From Deltaproteobacteria bacterium (GTDB lineage Bacteria; Desulfobacterota; Syntrophia; Syntrophales; JAFGHS01): DNA of 32,334 nucleotides. The stretch covers positions 1-32,334 of the forward strand of contig JAFGLN010000047.1 of the NCBI GenBank assembly GCA_016928025.1, read 5' to 3'. Position numbers and translations under genes: made by a program. Under the pieces are notes generated by a model that saw nothing but the letters and a program-made list of their open reading frames with translations, was not told the origin of the DNA and did no database searches. Positions within the stretch are counted from its first letter, which is position 1; the number at the start of each line of letters is the position of its first letter. Below, in pieces: positions 6,591 through 14,615 of the stretch.

Positions 6591-7022
6591 CTAACAGCCG
6601 TTTTTTTTGACGTCGATGGCTTTTAGTGGAGCAGATAATGCCATTGAGATTAGACCTATAAGCAGCAGGGCCAAAGTTCCCGGTTCTGGAACGCTCTCAA
6701 CTTGAAAATTGATAAGGCCGACGACATTGGAAGTGCGCCCGGTCCCATCGTCGTTAAAGGTTATGGTATGAGGGGTATTGTTAGCTATGTTGTCGCCCTG
6801 CTTCCCGTCATCTATGTATTTTACTGTATATCCGCTGGGATTACCTAAATCGTCTGTTAAATCTATTATTTACGAAACAAAGGCCCCGTGCCCCCCATTA
6901 ATTTTATTACCGTTTTTGTCTTTTCCTTTGAATACGATGCCAATTTTGACATCTCCCTTCTGTGGGGGTAACGACATCCTCCGGACGGCTATGACGGATT
7001 CCTTTGAAATCGCATACCAAAA
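6591..7022 (-). pseudogene. PEP-CTERM exported protein, 5'-truncated and stop-interrupted
   Basis: Reading the minus strand down to TAG 6591-6593 gives a C-terminal V-P-E-P-G-T-L followed by a hydrophobic stretch, the PEP-CTERM sorting signal used with exosortases to export envelope or matrix proteins. The tail after the membrane stretch ends K-K-N-G-C instead of the usual arginine cluster. The frame continues upstream as a polar secreted-type sequence with G-K-D-K-N-G-N-K. One in-frame TAA (6870-6872) interrupts it, and it meets TGA at 7023-7025 with no signal peptide or start, so the 5' part is lost. The continuous sense on both sides of the TAA supports one former gene. Terminators lie downstream. 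The function of the original protein cannot be told. Confidence 0.75.
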
Positions 7023-7188
7023 TCAGCACAACAGGCAAATTGGTCAATCTACTTGATATAAGGATTCATACCCCCGATGAATACAAAGATTTTCTCTATG
7101 AAGCAGGGTATGTGATAGAAAAAATCAATAATCTACCTAAAAAAAATGGATTTCTGTAGTTGCACCAAAAAGCGGCGCGGCTGATTAG
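7016..7188 (+). pseudogene. C-terminal remnant of a class I methyltransferase, frameshifted
   Basis: The plus-strand frame through 7022 reads D-I-R-I-H-T-P-D-E-Y-K-D-F-L-Y-E-A-G-Y, the kind of C-terminal segment seen in SAM-dependent methyltransferases (an H-T-P-E-E-Y then E-A-G-F/Y pattern). At the A8 tract 7139-7146 the frame is lost. Shifting one base restores W-I-S-V-V-A-P-K-S-G-A-A-D and a TAG at 7186-7188, the expected hydrophobic end strand of the family. The N-terminal catalytic part is absent. The 5' edge abuts the broken end of the PEP-CTERM remnant. The family call rests on residue pattern and is moderately sure; the frameshift is clear if the call holds. Confidence 0.5.
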
Positions 7189-7268
7189 CGTCGTTGGCAA
7201 AATGATAATTGGCAAGATCAGATCGGTCATGATATCGTCGAACAAAATAGATCGATGGAGTTATTGAC

Positions 7269-7475
7269 ATGCAATCCGTAACTGTATCACCCAAATATTA
7301 AGTTGTTATACCTAAGAATGTCAGAGAGGCTTTGAAGCTTCATCCAGGCCAAAAAATGCAAATCGTTGAATATGCAGGACGTATTGAAATGATGCCGGAA
7401 CGTGATATCAAAGAACTCCGGGAATTTCTTAAGGACATCAATACTGACTTCAAACGAGAGGGAGATAGAGTATGA
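7269..7475 (+). pseudogene. AbrB/MazE-type antitoxin with in-frame TAA at codon 11
   Basis: Translation from ATG 7269 gives M-Q-S-V-T-V-S-P-K-Y, then TAA (7299-7301), then V-V-I-P-K-N-V-R-E-A-L-K-L-H-P-G-Q. This is the SpoVT-AbrB DNA-binding fold with the glutamine of the usual K-Y-Q-V-V-I-P replaced by a stop, a single C-to-T change (CAA to TAA). The C-terminal part that would bind the toxin stays open to TGA 7473-7475. It overlaps the PIN gene by 4 bp (ATGA), the normal arrangement of an antitoxin-toxin pair. Restart at an internal methionine would lose the DNA-binding part. It is a non-functional antitoxin unless the stop is suppressed. Confidence 0.75.
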
Positions 7476-7642
7476 ATATCGTAGATTCTTCCGGGTGGCT
7501 TGCATATTTTGCCCTGGAGTATCAACTTCCTATGGCTGACAGTATCATTCTTGCGACAGCGCAAGAATTCAAAGCTACTATATGGACTCAAGATGTGGAC
7601 TTTAAAGATATAAGTAAGGTCAAATATTTCCCAAAGAAATAA
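7472..7642 (+). pseudogene. VapC-type PIN toxin with internal deletion
   Basis: The 56-codon frame joins a PIN-domain start (M-N-I-V-D-S-S-G-W-L-A-Y-F, carrying the first catalytic Asp) directly to a PIN-domain end (L-P-M-A-D-S-I-I-L-A-T-A, then T-Q-D-V-D-F, carrying later acidic residues). VapC proteins are usually about 125-140 residues; here the central part, some 70 residues including the middle acidic position, is missing without breaking the frame. Intact members cut tRNA or rRNA; this one could not fold as a normal PIN nuclease. It overlaps the damaged antitoxin gene upstream by 4 bp. Loss of the toxin would remove the pressure to keep the antitoxin, consistent with both being broken. 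Confidence 0.75.
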
Positions 7643-7644
7643 AA

Positions 7645-7701
7645 GCACAACAAAATCAATACCGCCGATCGCTAACGCTTCGGGTGATTTTTTAGTTGTG
7701 C
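7645..7701. repeat. 57-bp imperfect palindrome between toxin remnant and methyltransferase
   Basis: GCACAAC-AAAATCA (7645-7658) pairs with TGATTTT-TTA-GTTGTGC (7685-7701), 14 bp with a 3-nt TTA bulge on one arm. The size, the outer AAC/GTT boxes, the one-sided bulge and a gene start 12 nt later recall an integron attC site. However, the boxes do not fit RYYYAAC/GTTRRRY fully, and no integrase or neighbouring attC is seen. No T-tract follows, so an intrinsic terminator is unlikely. Confidence 0.45.
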
Positions 7702-7712
7702 GAGGACAAAAC

Positions 7713-8438
7713 ATGAAAAATTTAAGTCGTTCAGCTCTTGAGCCTTTTGGCCAAGCTCTTCTTGCCTATTGGCGGGGTAATAAATCCGCCATGCTTATGC
7801 ATGAGTGCAAGACCGGACAAAAGAAGTCGATACCTGTTTCTGTATTTTTTCGCACTGATAGTGAATTTTTCCCGACGGAAAATGTCTTCGAGTATTGTCA
7901 AGGTCGCATTCTGGATGTCGGTGCCGGCACCGGCATCCATGCCCTTGAACTTGAAAAACAAGGTTTTGAGGTTACGGCTATCGACATCTGTCCTCAAGCC
8001 GTACAGATCATGCGAGAACGCGGAATCGGGGATGTTCAGCAGCAAGATTTTTTACAATTCGAAGGCGAAACATACGACACCATCTTAATGCTGGGGCAAA
8101 ATATCGGAATTTGCGAAACCTTAAAGGGGATAGAGGGACTACTCAATAGATGCCAAATACTTCTCCGCCATGGCGGTCAGTTGTTGGTAAACTCAACTGA
8201 TGAGCCTAAACCTCTTAACGCTCAAAATGACCTGACGTATCCGGGTGAATTGGAGTTCCGTCTATGTCACGATGGCAACCTCGGCCCCTGGATACGTTGG
8301 CTTCATGTAGATTTTGACACATTAAAATCGTACGCAATTAAATGTGGCTGGTCCACAGAGAAGCTTATCGATACACAAGAAGGCGCTTTTCTCGCCAGAT
8401 TGAAGCCAAATTTGGGAAGCGCACGACCAAAATATTAA
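7713..8438 (+). CDS. class I SAM-dependent methyltransferase
   Basis: The 241-residue protein carries motif I, I-L-D-V-G-A-G-T-G, near residue 65. An acidic residue ending the second strand (V-T-A-I-D-I) near 90 should bind the SAM ribose, and Q-Q-D-F-L-Q-F follows near 110. A C-terminal substrate-binding part follows. The N-terminal A-L-L-A-Y-W-R-G-N resembles small-molecule methyltransferases of the UbiE-like type, but the substrate cannot be named. ATG 7713 follows GAGGA (7702-7706), better than GTG 7698. It is intact although the genes before it are broken, and it directly follows the 57-bp hairpin. No signal peptide or membrane segment is seen. Confidence 0.75.
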   Translation: MKNLSRSALEPFGQALLAYWRGNKSAMLMHECKTGQKKSIPVSVFFRTDSEFFPTENVFEYCQGRILDVGAGTGIHALELEKQGFEVTAIDICPQAVQIMRERGIGDVQQQDFLQFEGETYDTILMLGQNIGICETLKGIEGLLNRCQILLRHGGQLLVNSTDEPKPLNAQNDLTYPGELEFRLCHDGNLGPWIRWLHVDFDTLKSYAIKCGWSTEKLIDTQEGAFLARLKPNLGSARPKY

Positions 8439-8644
8439 AAGCAATGGAAAAAAATCGCCGCGTCTTATACCCGGCAGTGATCAGACAAGATATTAGGAAT
8501 CATCGATGGCAAGACGGCGGTTGATGCCGTCAAGAAATAATGTCTTTACCGGACGAATTTTTATGATGGATTGGCCTCCGGCCCTGCGATGGCAAGAGCG
8601 TGAGTTTAAACAATACGGATTGCCCGTCAGGGAAACGACAAAAT

Positions 8645-10339
8645 TCAAACATCCCGGAAGGCTTTTTCGGATTCGCGGATGAGGAGCGTTTTTTTGACCC
8701 CATGATCGATGAAATCCCAGGGTAGAATTTCGTTTACGTCCTTTCTACGATAGACATAGAAGTCGGGATTCACATTGACCTCCTTCATGGCCCGGGACCA
8801 ATTGCCGTCGTAACGGTGGGCCGCCAGCAAGATCTTCCCGACGCGCCGGTCACCCAGGGAAAGAAGGGCCTGAATATAGTTCCATTTGGGAAGATCGTGA
8901 ATTACTTTAATGGCCTTTTCACGGCGCAGAGCACTGGCGATTCTTTTCATTTTTTTTCGAACGTTGTTGATATCCTCCAGGGGCTGCCACTGGAAGGGGG
9001 TCACCGCTTTCGGAATAAACTGATTGACGCTGACAGTGATCAGGCGGAATGACCGTTTTCCCGCGGTTGATTTTACGGCATGGTGTTTGATCTTCTTGAC
9101 CAGGTCGATGATGGCCTCGATATCGTCCGCCGTTTCCGTCGGCAGGCCCACCATGAAATACAGGCGGATATTGGTGATGCCCTGCTCCAGAAGTATGCTG
9201 GCAGCGGCAAAAATATGTTCCTCCGTAATGCCTTTGTGGATAACGTCCCGCAATCGTTGAGAACCGGCTTCCGGAGCCAGGGCCACGGTCTCCGCACCGG
9301 CTTTCCGAAGAAGCGCAGCAATCTCTTCATTAATCCTGTCCACCCGCAGAGAGCCGATGGTAAATTTCCCGCCACCATCGATAATCGAACGGCAAATTGC
9401 CGGCAAGTCCGGTGTATCCGAAACCGCCGTGCCAAGGAGCCCGATTTTTTGATTTATCCGGAGTCCCCGGTCGATGGAGGGCGAAAGGCCCTTTTGAGTG
9501 CGAAACCGGGCGGGCCTGCCGACAAAGCCGGAGGCACAGAAACGGCATCCCCGGTGGCATCCCCGGCTCACTTCCACCAGATAAATCCCGGCAAATTCCG
9601 TCTCCGGGGTCAGTACACATTGATCAGTGATAAAATCATCGATCAATGTGACTTGTCTTCGTTTTATTTTTTCAGGATAGGACGGATCGAGGGGCTTGAA
9701 ACTTTCGATGCCGATATCCTGTTTGTAGTCGATTTGATAAAACCGCGGGCAGTATGCCCCGCTTAGTCCGGTTTGAAATCGGTGAAAAGCCTCACGGCGG
9801 GAAAGGCCGCCTTTGTGTACGGCTTCAAGTTCGTCCAAAAACTCCGGGACCATCCCCTCTCCCTCGCCCAGCAGAAAAAGATCGAAAAAGTCACTCAGGG
9901 GTTCGGGATTGAGAGACACGGTAAAACCTCCGCCGATAACCAAAGGGGTGTTCTCTTCCCTCCTATCCGCTCTCAATGGAATACCGGCCATATCGAGCAT
10001 CTTCAATATATTGGGATAATCATTTTCAAAAGGGATGGAAAAAGCGATACAATCAAATTCACGGATGGGCTTTTGCGACTCCAGGCTGAAAAGGGGAGTC
10101 GATCCCGAGGCGAAAGCTTCTTCGTCCTCGGGATCGGGAAGGAAAACTCTCTCACAAAGGAACGACGGATGATTGTTGATCATCCGGTAGACGGTTTGAA
10201 ATCCCAGGTTGGACATTCCCGTCCGGTAACGATTCGGATAAGCCAGACAGACGGTGATATAATCGCCCCAGATCTTCTTTTGCCCGCTGTCCTCACGGGC
10301 TGAAAGATCCAGATATTTCTTTTTTATGTTCCAGGCCAT
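8645..10339 (-). CDS. B12-binding-type radical SAM protein downstream of ftsZ
   Basis: The 564-residue protein has an N-terminal Rossmann-like region of the B12-binding type (about 30-170, with V-I-G-G-G near 134). A radical SAM core follows with the CxxxCxxC cluster ligands C261, C265 and C268 in S-R-G-C-H-R-G-C-R-F-C. G-L-P-T-E-T lies later in the core. The overall form resembles the uncharacterised TIGR03960-type radical SAM proteins, but without a fused DUF2344 domain. The reaction is unknown; RNA or protein modification are typical for relatives. It begins 46 nt after ftsZ on the same strand, so it may be co-transcribed with the division cluster. No terminator is evident between them. 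Confidence 0.75.
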   Translation of the reverse strand: MAWNIKKKYLDLSAREDSGQKKIWGDYITVCLAYPNRYRTGMSNLGFQTVYRMINNHPSFLCERVFLPDPEDEEAFASGSTPLFSLESQKPIREFDCIAFSIPFENDYPNILKMLDMAGIPLRADRREENTPLVIGGGFTVSLNPEPLSDFFDLFLLGEGEGMVPEFLDELEAVHKGGLSRREAFHRFQTGLSGAYCPRFYQIDYKQDIGIESFKPLDPSYPEKIKRRQVTLIDDFITDQCVLTPETEFAGIYLVEVSRGCHRGCRFCASGFVGRPARFRTQKGLSPSIDRGLRINQKIGLLGTAVSDTPDLPAICRSIIDGGGKFTIGSLRVDRINEEIAALLRKAGAETVALAPEAGSQRLRDVIHKGITEEHIFAAASILLEQGITNIRLYFMVGLPTETADDIEAIIDLVKKIKHHAVKSTAGKRSFRLITVSVNQFIPKAVTPFQWQPLEDINNVRKKMKRIASALRREKAIKVIHDLPKWNYIQALLSLGDRRVGKILLAAHRYDGNWSRAMKEVNVNPDFYVYRRKDVNEILPWDFIDHGVKKTLLIRESEKAFRDV

Positions 10340-10385
10340 TGTTGTCCGTGCCCGCCCGTTGTATTATCCCGGCGCCCACGCGGTT

Positions 10386-11510
10386 TTAATCCGCCTGTCG
10401 GCGCAGGAACGCCGGAGTTTCCAGATCCAATTCTTCGTCTTCCAGGGTCCCCGGAAGCTTATCCCCCAGCTTTACCTCGTGCCGCTGGTAGGCCGGGACG
10501 TTTATATCATCTTTTCTTAACCTGTTCAGTGACGCCACATTGGGCAGCTGTCTTTTCTGGGCATCCTCAAATCCTGTGGCAATGACGGTAATCCGGATTT
10601 CGTCTTCCATTCTTTCGTCGATAACGGTCCCGAAAATGATATTGGCGTCTTCGTGGGCTTCACCCTGAATCAGAGATGATGCTTCATTAATCTCAAACAG
10701 CGACATGTCCGGACCGCCTGTAATATTCAGGAGGATGCCATGAGCGCCCTGAATACTGTTATCTTCGAGGAGGGGGGAAGATATGGCCTTCTGCGCCGCT
10801 TCCACCGCCCGATTCTCGCCTGATGCAATCCCGGTGCCCATGAGGGCAAGTCCCATTTCGGACATGATATTTTTCACATCGGCAAAATCGAGGTTGATCA
10901 AACCGGGCACCGTGATGAGATCGGAAATGCCTTTGACGGCATGATAAAGAATATCATCGGCCTTCTTGAAGGAATCAAGAAGGGATAGGTTCCGGCCGCC
11001 CAAACTCAGCAGCCTTTGATTGGGGATCACGATGAGAGAATCGACAATTTTCCTCAACTCCGCCACCCCTTCTTCAGCCTGCCGGTTTCGCTTCTTGCCC
11101 TCAAACTGAAAGGGCTTCGTGACAACAGCTACGGTCAGGGCGCCCATCTCTTTGGCCACTTCCGCTACGATCGGGGCGCCGCCCGTTCCGGTGCCGCCGC
11201 CCAGACCGGCGGTAATAAAAACCATATCCGCCTGATCGATATACTCCCGGATGATATCCTTTGACTCCAGGGCGGCATTTCTACCGATATCCGGATCCGA
11301 ACCGGCACCAAGACCGTTGATGCCGAGCTGAATCTTGATCGGCGATTTCGACGCTTCCAGCGCTTGGGCATCGGTATTGGCCGCAATGAAATCAACGCCT
11401 GCGAGACTGCATGAGATCATTGTGTTGACGGCGTTGCCTCCGCCGCCGCCAATACCGATTACCTTGATTTTTGCCGCATTGGCCAAACCCGAATCAGATA
11501 ATTCAAACAT
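10386..11510 (-). CDS. ftsZ: cell division protein FtsZ
   Basis: FtsZ is the tubulin-like GTPase that polymerises into the division ring at midcell. The 374-residue protein has the N-terminal nucleotide-binding G-I-G-G-G-G-G-N (19-26) and the tubulin signature [10 protein letters not shown] (104-113). The usual T7-loop region follows. A variable linker ends in [11 protein letters not shown], the conserved C-terminal peptide that binds FtsA. Length is normal. ATG 11508-11510 begins M-F-E-L, with AGGGGAGGG just upstream. It is 13 nt from ftsA, the usual partner order. Confidence 0.97.
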   Translation of the reverse strand: MFELSDSGLANAAKIKVIGIGGGGGNAVNTMISCSLAGVDFIAANTDAQALEASKSPIKIQLGINGLGAGSDPDIGRNAALESKDIIREYIDQADMVFITAGLGGGTGTGGAPIVAEVAKEMGALTVAVVTKPFQFEGKKRNRQAEEGVAELRKIVDSLIVIPNQRLLSLGGRNLSLLDSFKKADDILYHAVKGISDLITVPGLINLDFADVKNIMSEMGLALMGTGIASGENRAVEAAQKAISSPLLEDNSIQGAHGILLNITGGPDMSLFEINEASSLIQGEAHEDANIIFGTVIDERMEDEIRITVIATGFEDAQKRQLPNVASLNRLRKDDINVPAYQRHEVKLGDKLPGTLEDEELDLETPAFLRRQAD

Positions 11511-11523
11511 CGTTTTCCCTCCC

Positions 11524-12753
11524 CTAAAAATTTTCTAAAATCCAATCCTTTATCCGTTGAAACAGACCACCACCGAAACCAACTTTATCGGATTTTCCCC
11601 GCTGCCCTCTGGAAAGGTTTTTGCTTCCATGGATAACCAGTCCTACCGCCGTTGCGTATAACGGGCTGTTGACGATATCCGTCAGACCGGAAATCTCCTG
11701 CGGACTTCCTCTCCGGACGGGCATATCGTAAATCTGCTCCGCCAGTTCCGGAATACCGTCCAAAAGGGCCGTTCCACCCGTTAAAACAACGCCCGCCGCC
11801 AGACGCTCTTCCTGTTCCGATTTCACAATTTCCTTATAGGCAAGGCGCAGGATTTCATCGACCCTGGCCTCAATCACCCGTCCCAATATCTGGCGCGAAA
11901 CCTCCCGCGGCTCTCGTCCTCCCACACTGGGGACCTCAATGACTTCATCTTTCTGAATCATGGGAGAAAAAGCGCACCCGTACTTGATCTTGATTTTCTC
12001 CGCATCGGCGATAGGGGTCCGGAGACCCGCCGCGATGTCGCTGGTCACATAATTGCCGCCGATCGGCAAAATAGCCGTATGTTTGATGTTGCCGTCCGAG
12101 AAAACGGCAACATCCGTCGTCCCCCCGCCGATATCGATAACGGCAACGCCGAGATCCCGTTCGTCCTTGCTTAATACCGCCTCCCCCGCTGCCAGCGGTT
12201 CGAGGACAATGCCGTTTAGATCGAGCCCCACCCGGGTGACGGATTTTACGATATTCTGAACCGATGAAACAGCGCCGGTGACGATGTGCACCTTCGCTTC
12301 CAGCCGGACGCCCGACATCCCCACCGGATCTTTAACGCCGTCCTGCTCATCGACGACATAATACTGCGGCAGCGTGTGCAGAATCTCCCGATCCGCCGGC
12401 ATGGCAATGGCCATCGATTGTTCAATTGCCCTTTCCACATCGTCTTCATCGACTTCGCGCCCCTTCACGCCCACAATGCCGAGGCTGTTTTGCCCTTTGA
12501 TATGCTCTCCCGCAATGCCGGCGTATACGGACCCAATTTCGCATCCCGACATATGCTCCGCCTCATCGACGGCCCCTTTAATGGACTCCACCGTAGCGTC
12601 GATATTGACGACAACGCCTTTTCTGATACCTTCGGAGGGGTGCGTCCCCAAGCCGATAATATCGATGCCTGTCTGAGTCATTTCACCTATGATGGCACAG
12701 GTTTTTGTCGTTCCGATATCCAAACCGACAATTAAGTTTCTTTTTTTGGCCAT
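11524..12753 (-). CDS. ftsA: cell division protein FtsA
   Basis: FtsA is the actin-like ATPase that anchors FtsZ filaments to the membrane and recruits later division proteins. The 409-residue protein has the phosphate-1 motif G-L-D-I-G-T-T-K-T near 10-18 and phosphate-2 I-D-I-G-G-G-T-T-D near 208. T-G-G-T-A-L-L-D-G lies late in the second lobe. The C-terminus G-L-F-Q-R-I-K-D-W-I-L-E-N-F is an amphipathic membrane-targeting helix. Length is typical. It lies 59 nt after ftsQ and 13 nt before ftsZ. Confidence 0.96.
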   Translation of the reverse strand: MAKKRNLIVGLDIGTTKTCAIIGEMTQTGIDIIGLGTHPSEGIRKGVVVNIDATVESIKGAVDEAEHMSGCEIGSVYAGIAGEHIKGQNSLGIVGVKGREVDEDDVERAIEQSMAIAMPADREILHTLPQYYVVDEQDGVKDPVGMSGVRLEAKVHIVTGAVSSVQNIVKSVTRVGLDLNGIVLEPLAAGEAVLSKDERDLGVAVIDIGGGTTDVAVFSDGNIKHTAILPIGGNYVTSDIAAGLRTPIADAEKIKIKYGCAFSPMIQKDEVIEVPSVGGREPREVSRQILGRVIEARVDEILRLAYKEIVKSEQEERLAAGVVLTGGTALLDGIPELAEQIYDMPVRRGSPQEISGLTDIVNSPLYATAVGLVIHGSKNLSRGQRGKSDKVGFGGGLFQRIKDWILENF

Positions 12754-12812
12754 TTATCCGTCCACCTTTCCTCAACATTTACCTGACTGGCATCATTTTT
12801 ATCCATTCATCC

Positions 12813-13667
12813 TCATGTTCGATATTTGTTCTTTGCTCCCTTTGGAGGCACGACGTCCGCCGGACCCAGGACATCATTCCTTTTGACGGTAATCTTTGTC
12901 GGATCACGAAGATCAATGTTCAAATAACTTGTTTTCAGATTTTTCCTTTCCAAATCGGCTATAATGGGTGAGAGACGTTTCAGCTTATTCTCGTAACAGC
13001 CGAAACCCATTTGGAGACATAAACCTGTATTCGTATAAATGTTAAAGCCCATGACATCGCTGCCGTGAACTTCGGACACGTTGTTGATCGTGGGAAATTC
13101 CTCTGCCTGAGCGAGATACCGGAGTAATTCAACAGATTTTCGCAGCAGGTCCGAATCCACCGTACCGTTCCGATAAAAGCCGGTCAGGATGGGCAGATCA
13201 AAATTGTCCGTTTTTATTTTCTTCTTAAAAGGGACCCCCTCTTCGTCGATCAAAAACATATCGTGACTCGATTTCACAACGGCAACAACCTTTCGTTCCC
13301 GTATCTCGATGACCAGTCTGTTGGGCAGTTCCCGGCCGACAAAAACATTCTTTACCCAGGAATTCTTTTTGACCCTCCTGGCAATGACCTCCGTATTGAC
13401 GGCCATAAGATACTGCGAATCTTTTAAGGCCGCCAGGGAGAGAATATCCTTTTCCGTCAATTCTTTGCAGCCTCGCACGACGGTTTCCTGGATCCGAAAA
13501 AACGGCAGCGTAATGGCATAATTATACGCAAAGATCATCAGGGCGCTGACGACAAACACGATACCGGTCAACAACAGGGCCTTCATCACGTCAAAACAAA
13601 TTTGCCCGATGCGCCTTTCAACGCGATATCGTTTTGTTTTAATCCTGGATTCGAGAGATTTTTTCAT
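12813..13667 (-). CDS. ftsQ: cell division protein FtsQ
   Basis: FtsQ is the bitopic inner-membrane protein that links early ring proteins to FtsL/FtsB, FtsW and FtsI. The 284-residue product has a basic cytoplasmic tail (1-27), one membrane segment (about 28-48) and a periplasmic POTRA domain. The POTRA domain (about 56-125) includes F-R-I-Q-E-T-V-V-R-G-C at its start. The remaining beta domain ends near 260 with Y-L-N-I-D-L-R-D-P. Sequence conservation in this family is low; position between murB and ftsA supports the call. Its ATG overlaps the murB stop by 4 bp. Confidence 0.9.
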   Translation of the reverse strand: MKKSLESRIKTKRYRVERRIGQICFDVMKALLLTGIVFVVSALMIFAYNYAITLPFFRIQETVVRGCKELTEKDILSLAALKDSQYLMAVNTEVIARRVKKNSWVKNVFVGRELPNRLVIEIRERKVVAVVKSSHDMFLIDEEGVPFKKKIKTDNFDLPILTGFYRNGTVDSDLLRKSVELLRYLAQAEEFPTINNVSEVHGSDVMGFNIYTNTGLCLQMGFGCYENKLKRLSPIIADLERKNLKTSYLNIDLRDPTKITVKRNDVLGPADVVPPKGAKNKYRT

Positions 13668-14593
13668 GGATTTCCATTTTCCCCTAAAATGACGACTTCC
13701 GTTTCCAGGACGACTCCTTTTTGTTCAAAAACCTTCTTTTTGATCCTGGCTATCAGATCCAGTACGTCAGCGGCTTTCGCATGACCGAGGTTGACGATGA
13801 AATTGCCGTGTTTCTCTGACACTTGGGCATCTCCGGAACGAATGCCCTTGAGCCCCGTTTCATCAATAAGCCGGCCGGCCGGCACACCCGGCGGATTTTT
13901 GAATATGGAGCCGGCGCTGCGATAATCGAGGGGATGCTTGCCCTTTCTTAAAACTTGAATCCTGTCCATTTCCTCTCGAATAGCCCGGCGGTCGCCCTGC
14001 TTTAATTGAAAGGAAACGCCGATAACAATCTCATCCTCGGCAAGATGCAGTTTCCGGTATTCGAATAGCAGATCGTCTCTTTGCCGCTCCCGAATCTCCC
14101 CGAACGGTGATAAGAGACAAACTTTTTCCACCACGTCTTTCATTTCCCATCCATAGGCCCCGGCATTCATTTTGACCGCCCCTCCGACCGTCCCCGGAAT
14201 CCCCGCACAAAATTCCAGACCGGTCAGCGACTCTTCCGCGCAATATCCTACGAGAGAGGCCAGGCCGACGCCGGACTCAGCAAAAACGACCGGATGATCC
14301 GCGCCGCTTTTTCCCAGTTGTATCCGGCGAAGCCCTTTCAAAGACACAACGGCACCCCGGTAGCCGCCGTCTTTCACGATGATATTCGTCCCATTGCCGA
14401 TGGGAACCAGCGGAATGCCGCGTTCCTTTAACGCAACGATCAGAGTCTTAAGCTCTTCCGCACCGGCCGGAAAGAACACCGCATCAGCCCTGCCCCCAAC
14501 GCCCATGGAGGTATACCGATTCATAGGTTCATCATAAAACACAGGACAAGTCGTTAATCTTTCTAATTCCCGACGCAACGTCTCACTCATCAT
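13664..14593 (-). CDS. murB: UDP-N-acetylenolpyruvoylglucosamine reductase MurB
   Basis: MurB is the FAD enzyme that reduces enolpyruvyl-UDP-GlcNAc to UDP-MurNAc with NADPH in the cytoplasm. The 309-residue protein shows the FAD-binding region (P-I-G-N-G-T-N near 64-70, G-I-P-G-T-V-G-G-A-V near 131, M-N-A-G-A-Y-G near 142). The catalytic serine S229 sits in R-S-A-G-S-I-F-K-N-P. The lack of the extra E. coli loop fits the shorter type II form. It starts 22 nt after murC and overlaps ftsQ by 4 bp. No ddl lies between murB and ftsQ, where some bacteria have one. Confidence 0.95.
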   Translation of the reverse strand: MMSETLRRELERLTTCPVFYDEPMNRYTSMGVGGRADAVFFPAGAEELKTLIVALKERGIPLVPIGNGTNIIVKDGGYRGAVVSLKGLRRIQLGKSGADHPVVFAESGVGLASLVGYCAEESLTGLEFCAGIPGTVGGAVKMNAGAYGWEMKDVVEKVCLLSPFGEIRERQRDDLLFEYRKLHLAEDEIVIGVSFQLKQGDRRAIREEMDRIQVLRKGKHPLDYRSAGSIFKNPPGVPAGRLIDETGLKGIRSGDAQVSEKHGNFIVNLGHAKAADVLDLIARIKKKVFEQKGVVLETEVVILGENGNP

Positions 14594-14615
14594 TCCCGGA
14601 CTTCCTATTTCAACA

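Noticed and set aside
7189-7278. Open frame R-R-W-Q-N-D-N-W-Q-D-Q-I between the methyltransferase tail and the antitoxin
   Set aside because: It could be a further remnant of a small protein, but at about 30 codons without a start I cannot support a family.
6870-7301. Two in-frame TAA codons (6870, 7299) as a recoded stop
   Set aside because: Intact genes here, such as selB and the 5744 gene, end in TAA, and both affected genes carry other damage, so decay is the simpler reading.
8439-8682. Short plus-strand frames after the methyltransferase (for example 8563-8682)
   Set aside because: They are under 45 codons, lack a ribosome-binding site, partly overlap the radical SAM gene and match nothing I recognise. 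The 6-bp hairpin at 8513-8531 has no T-tract.
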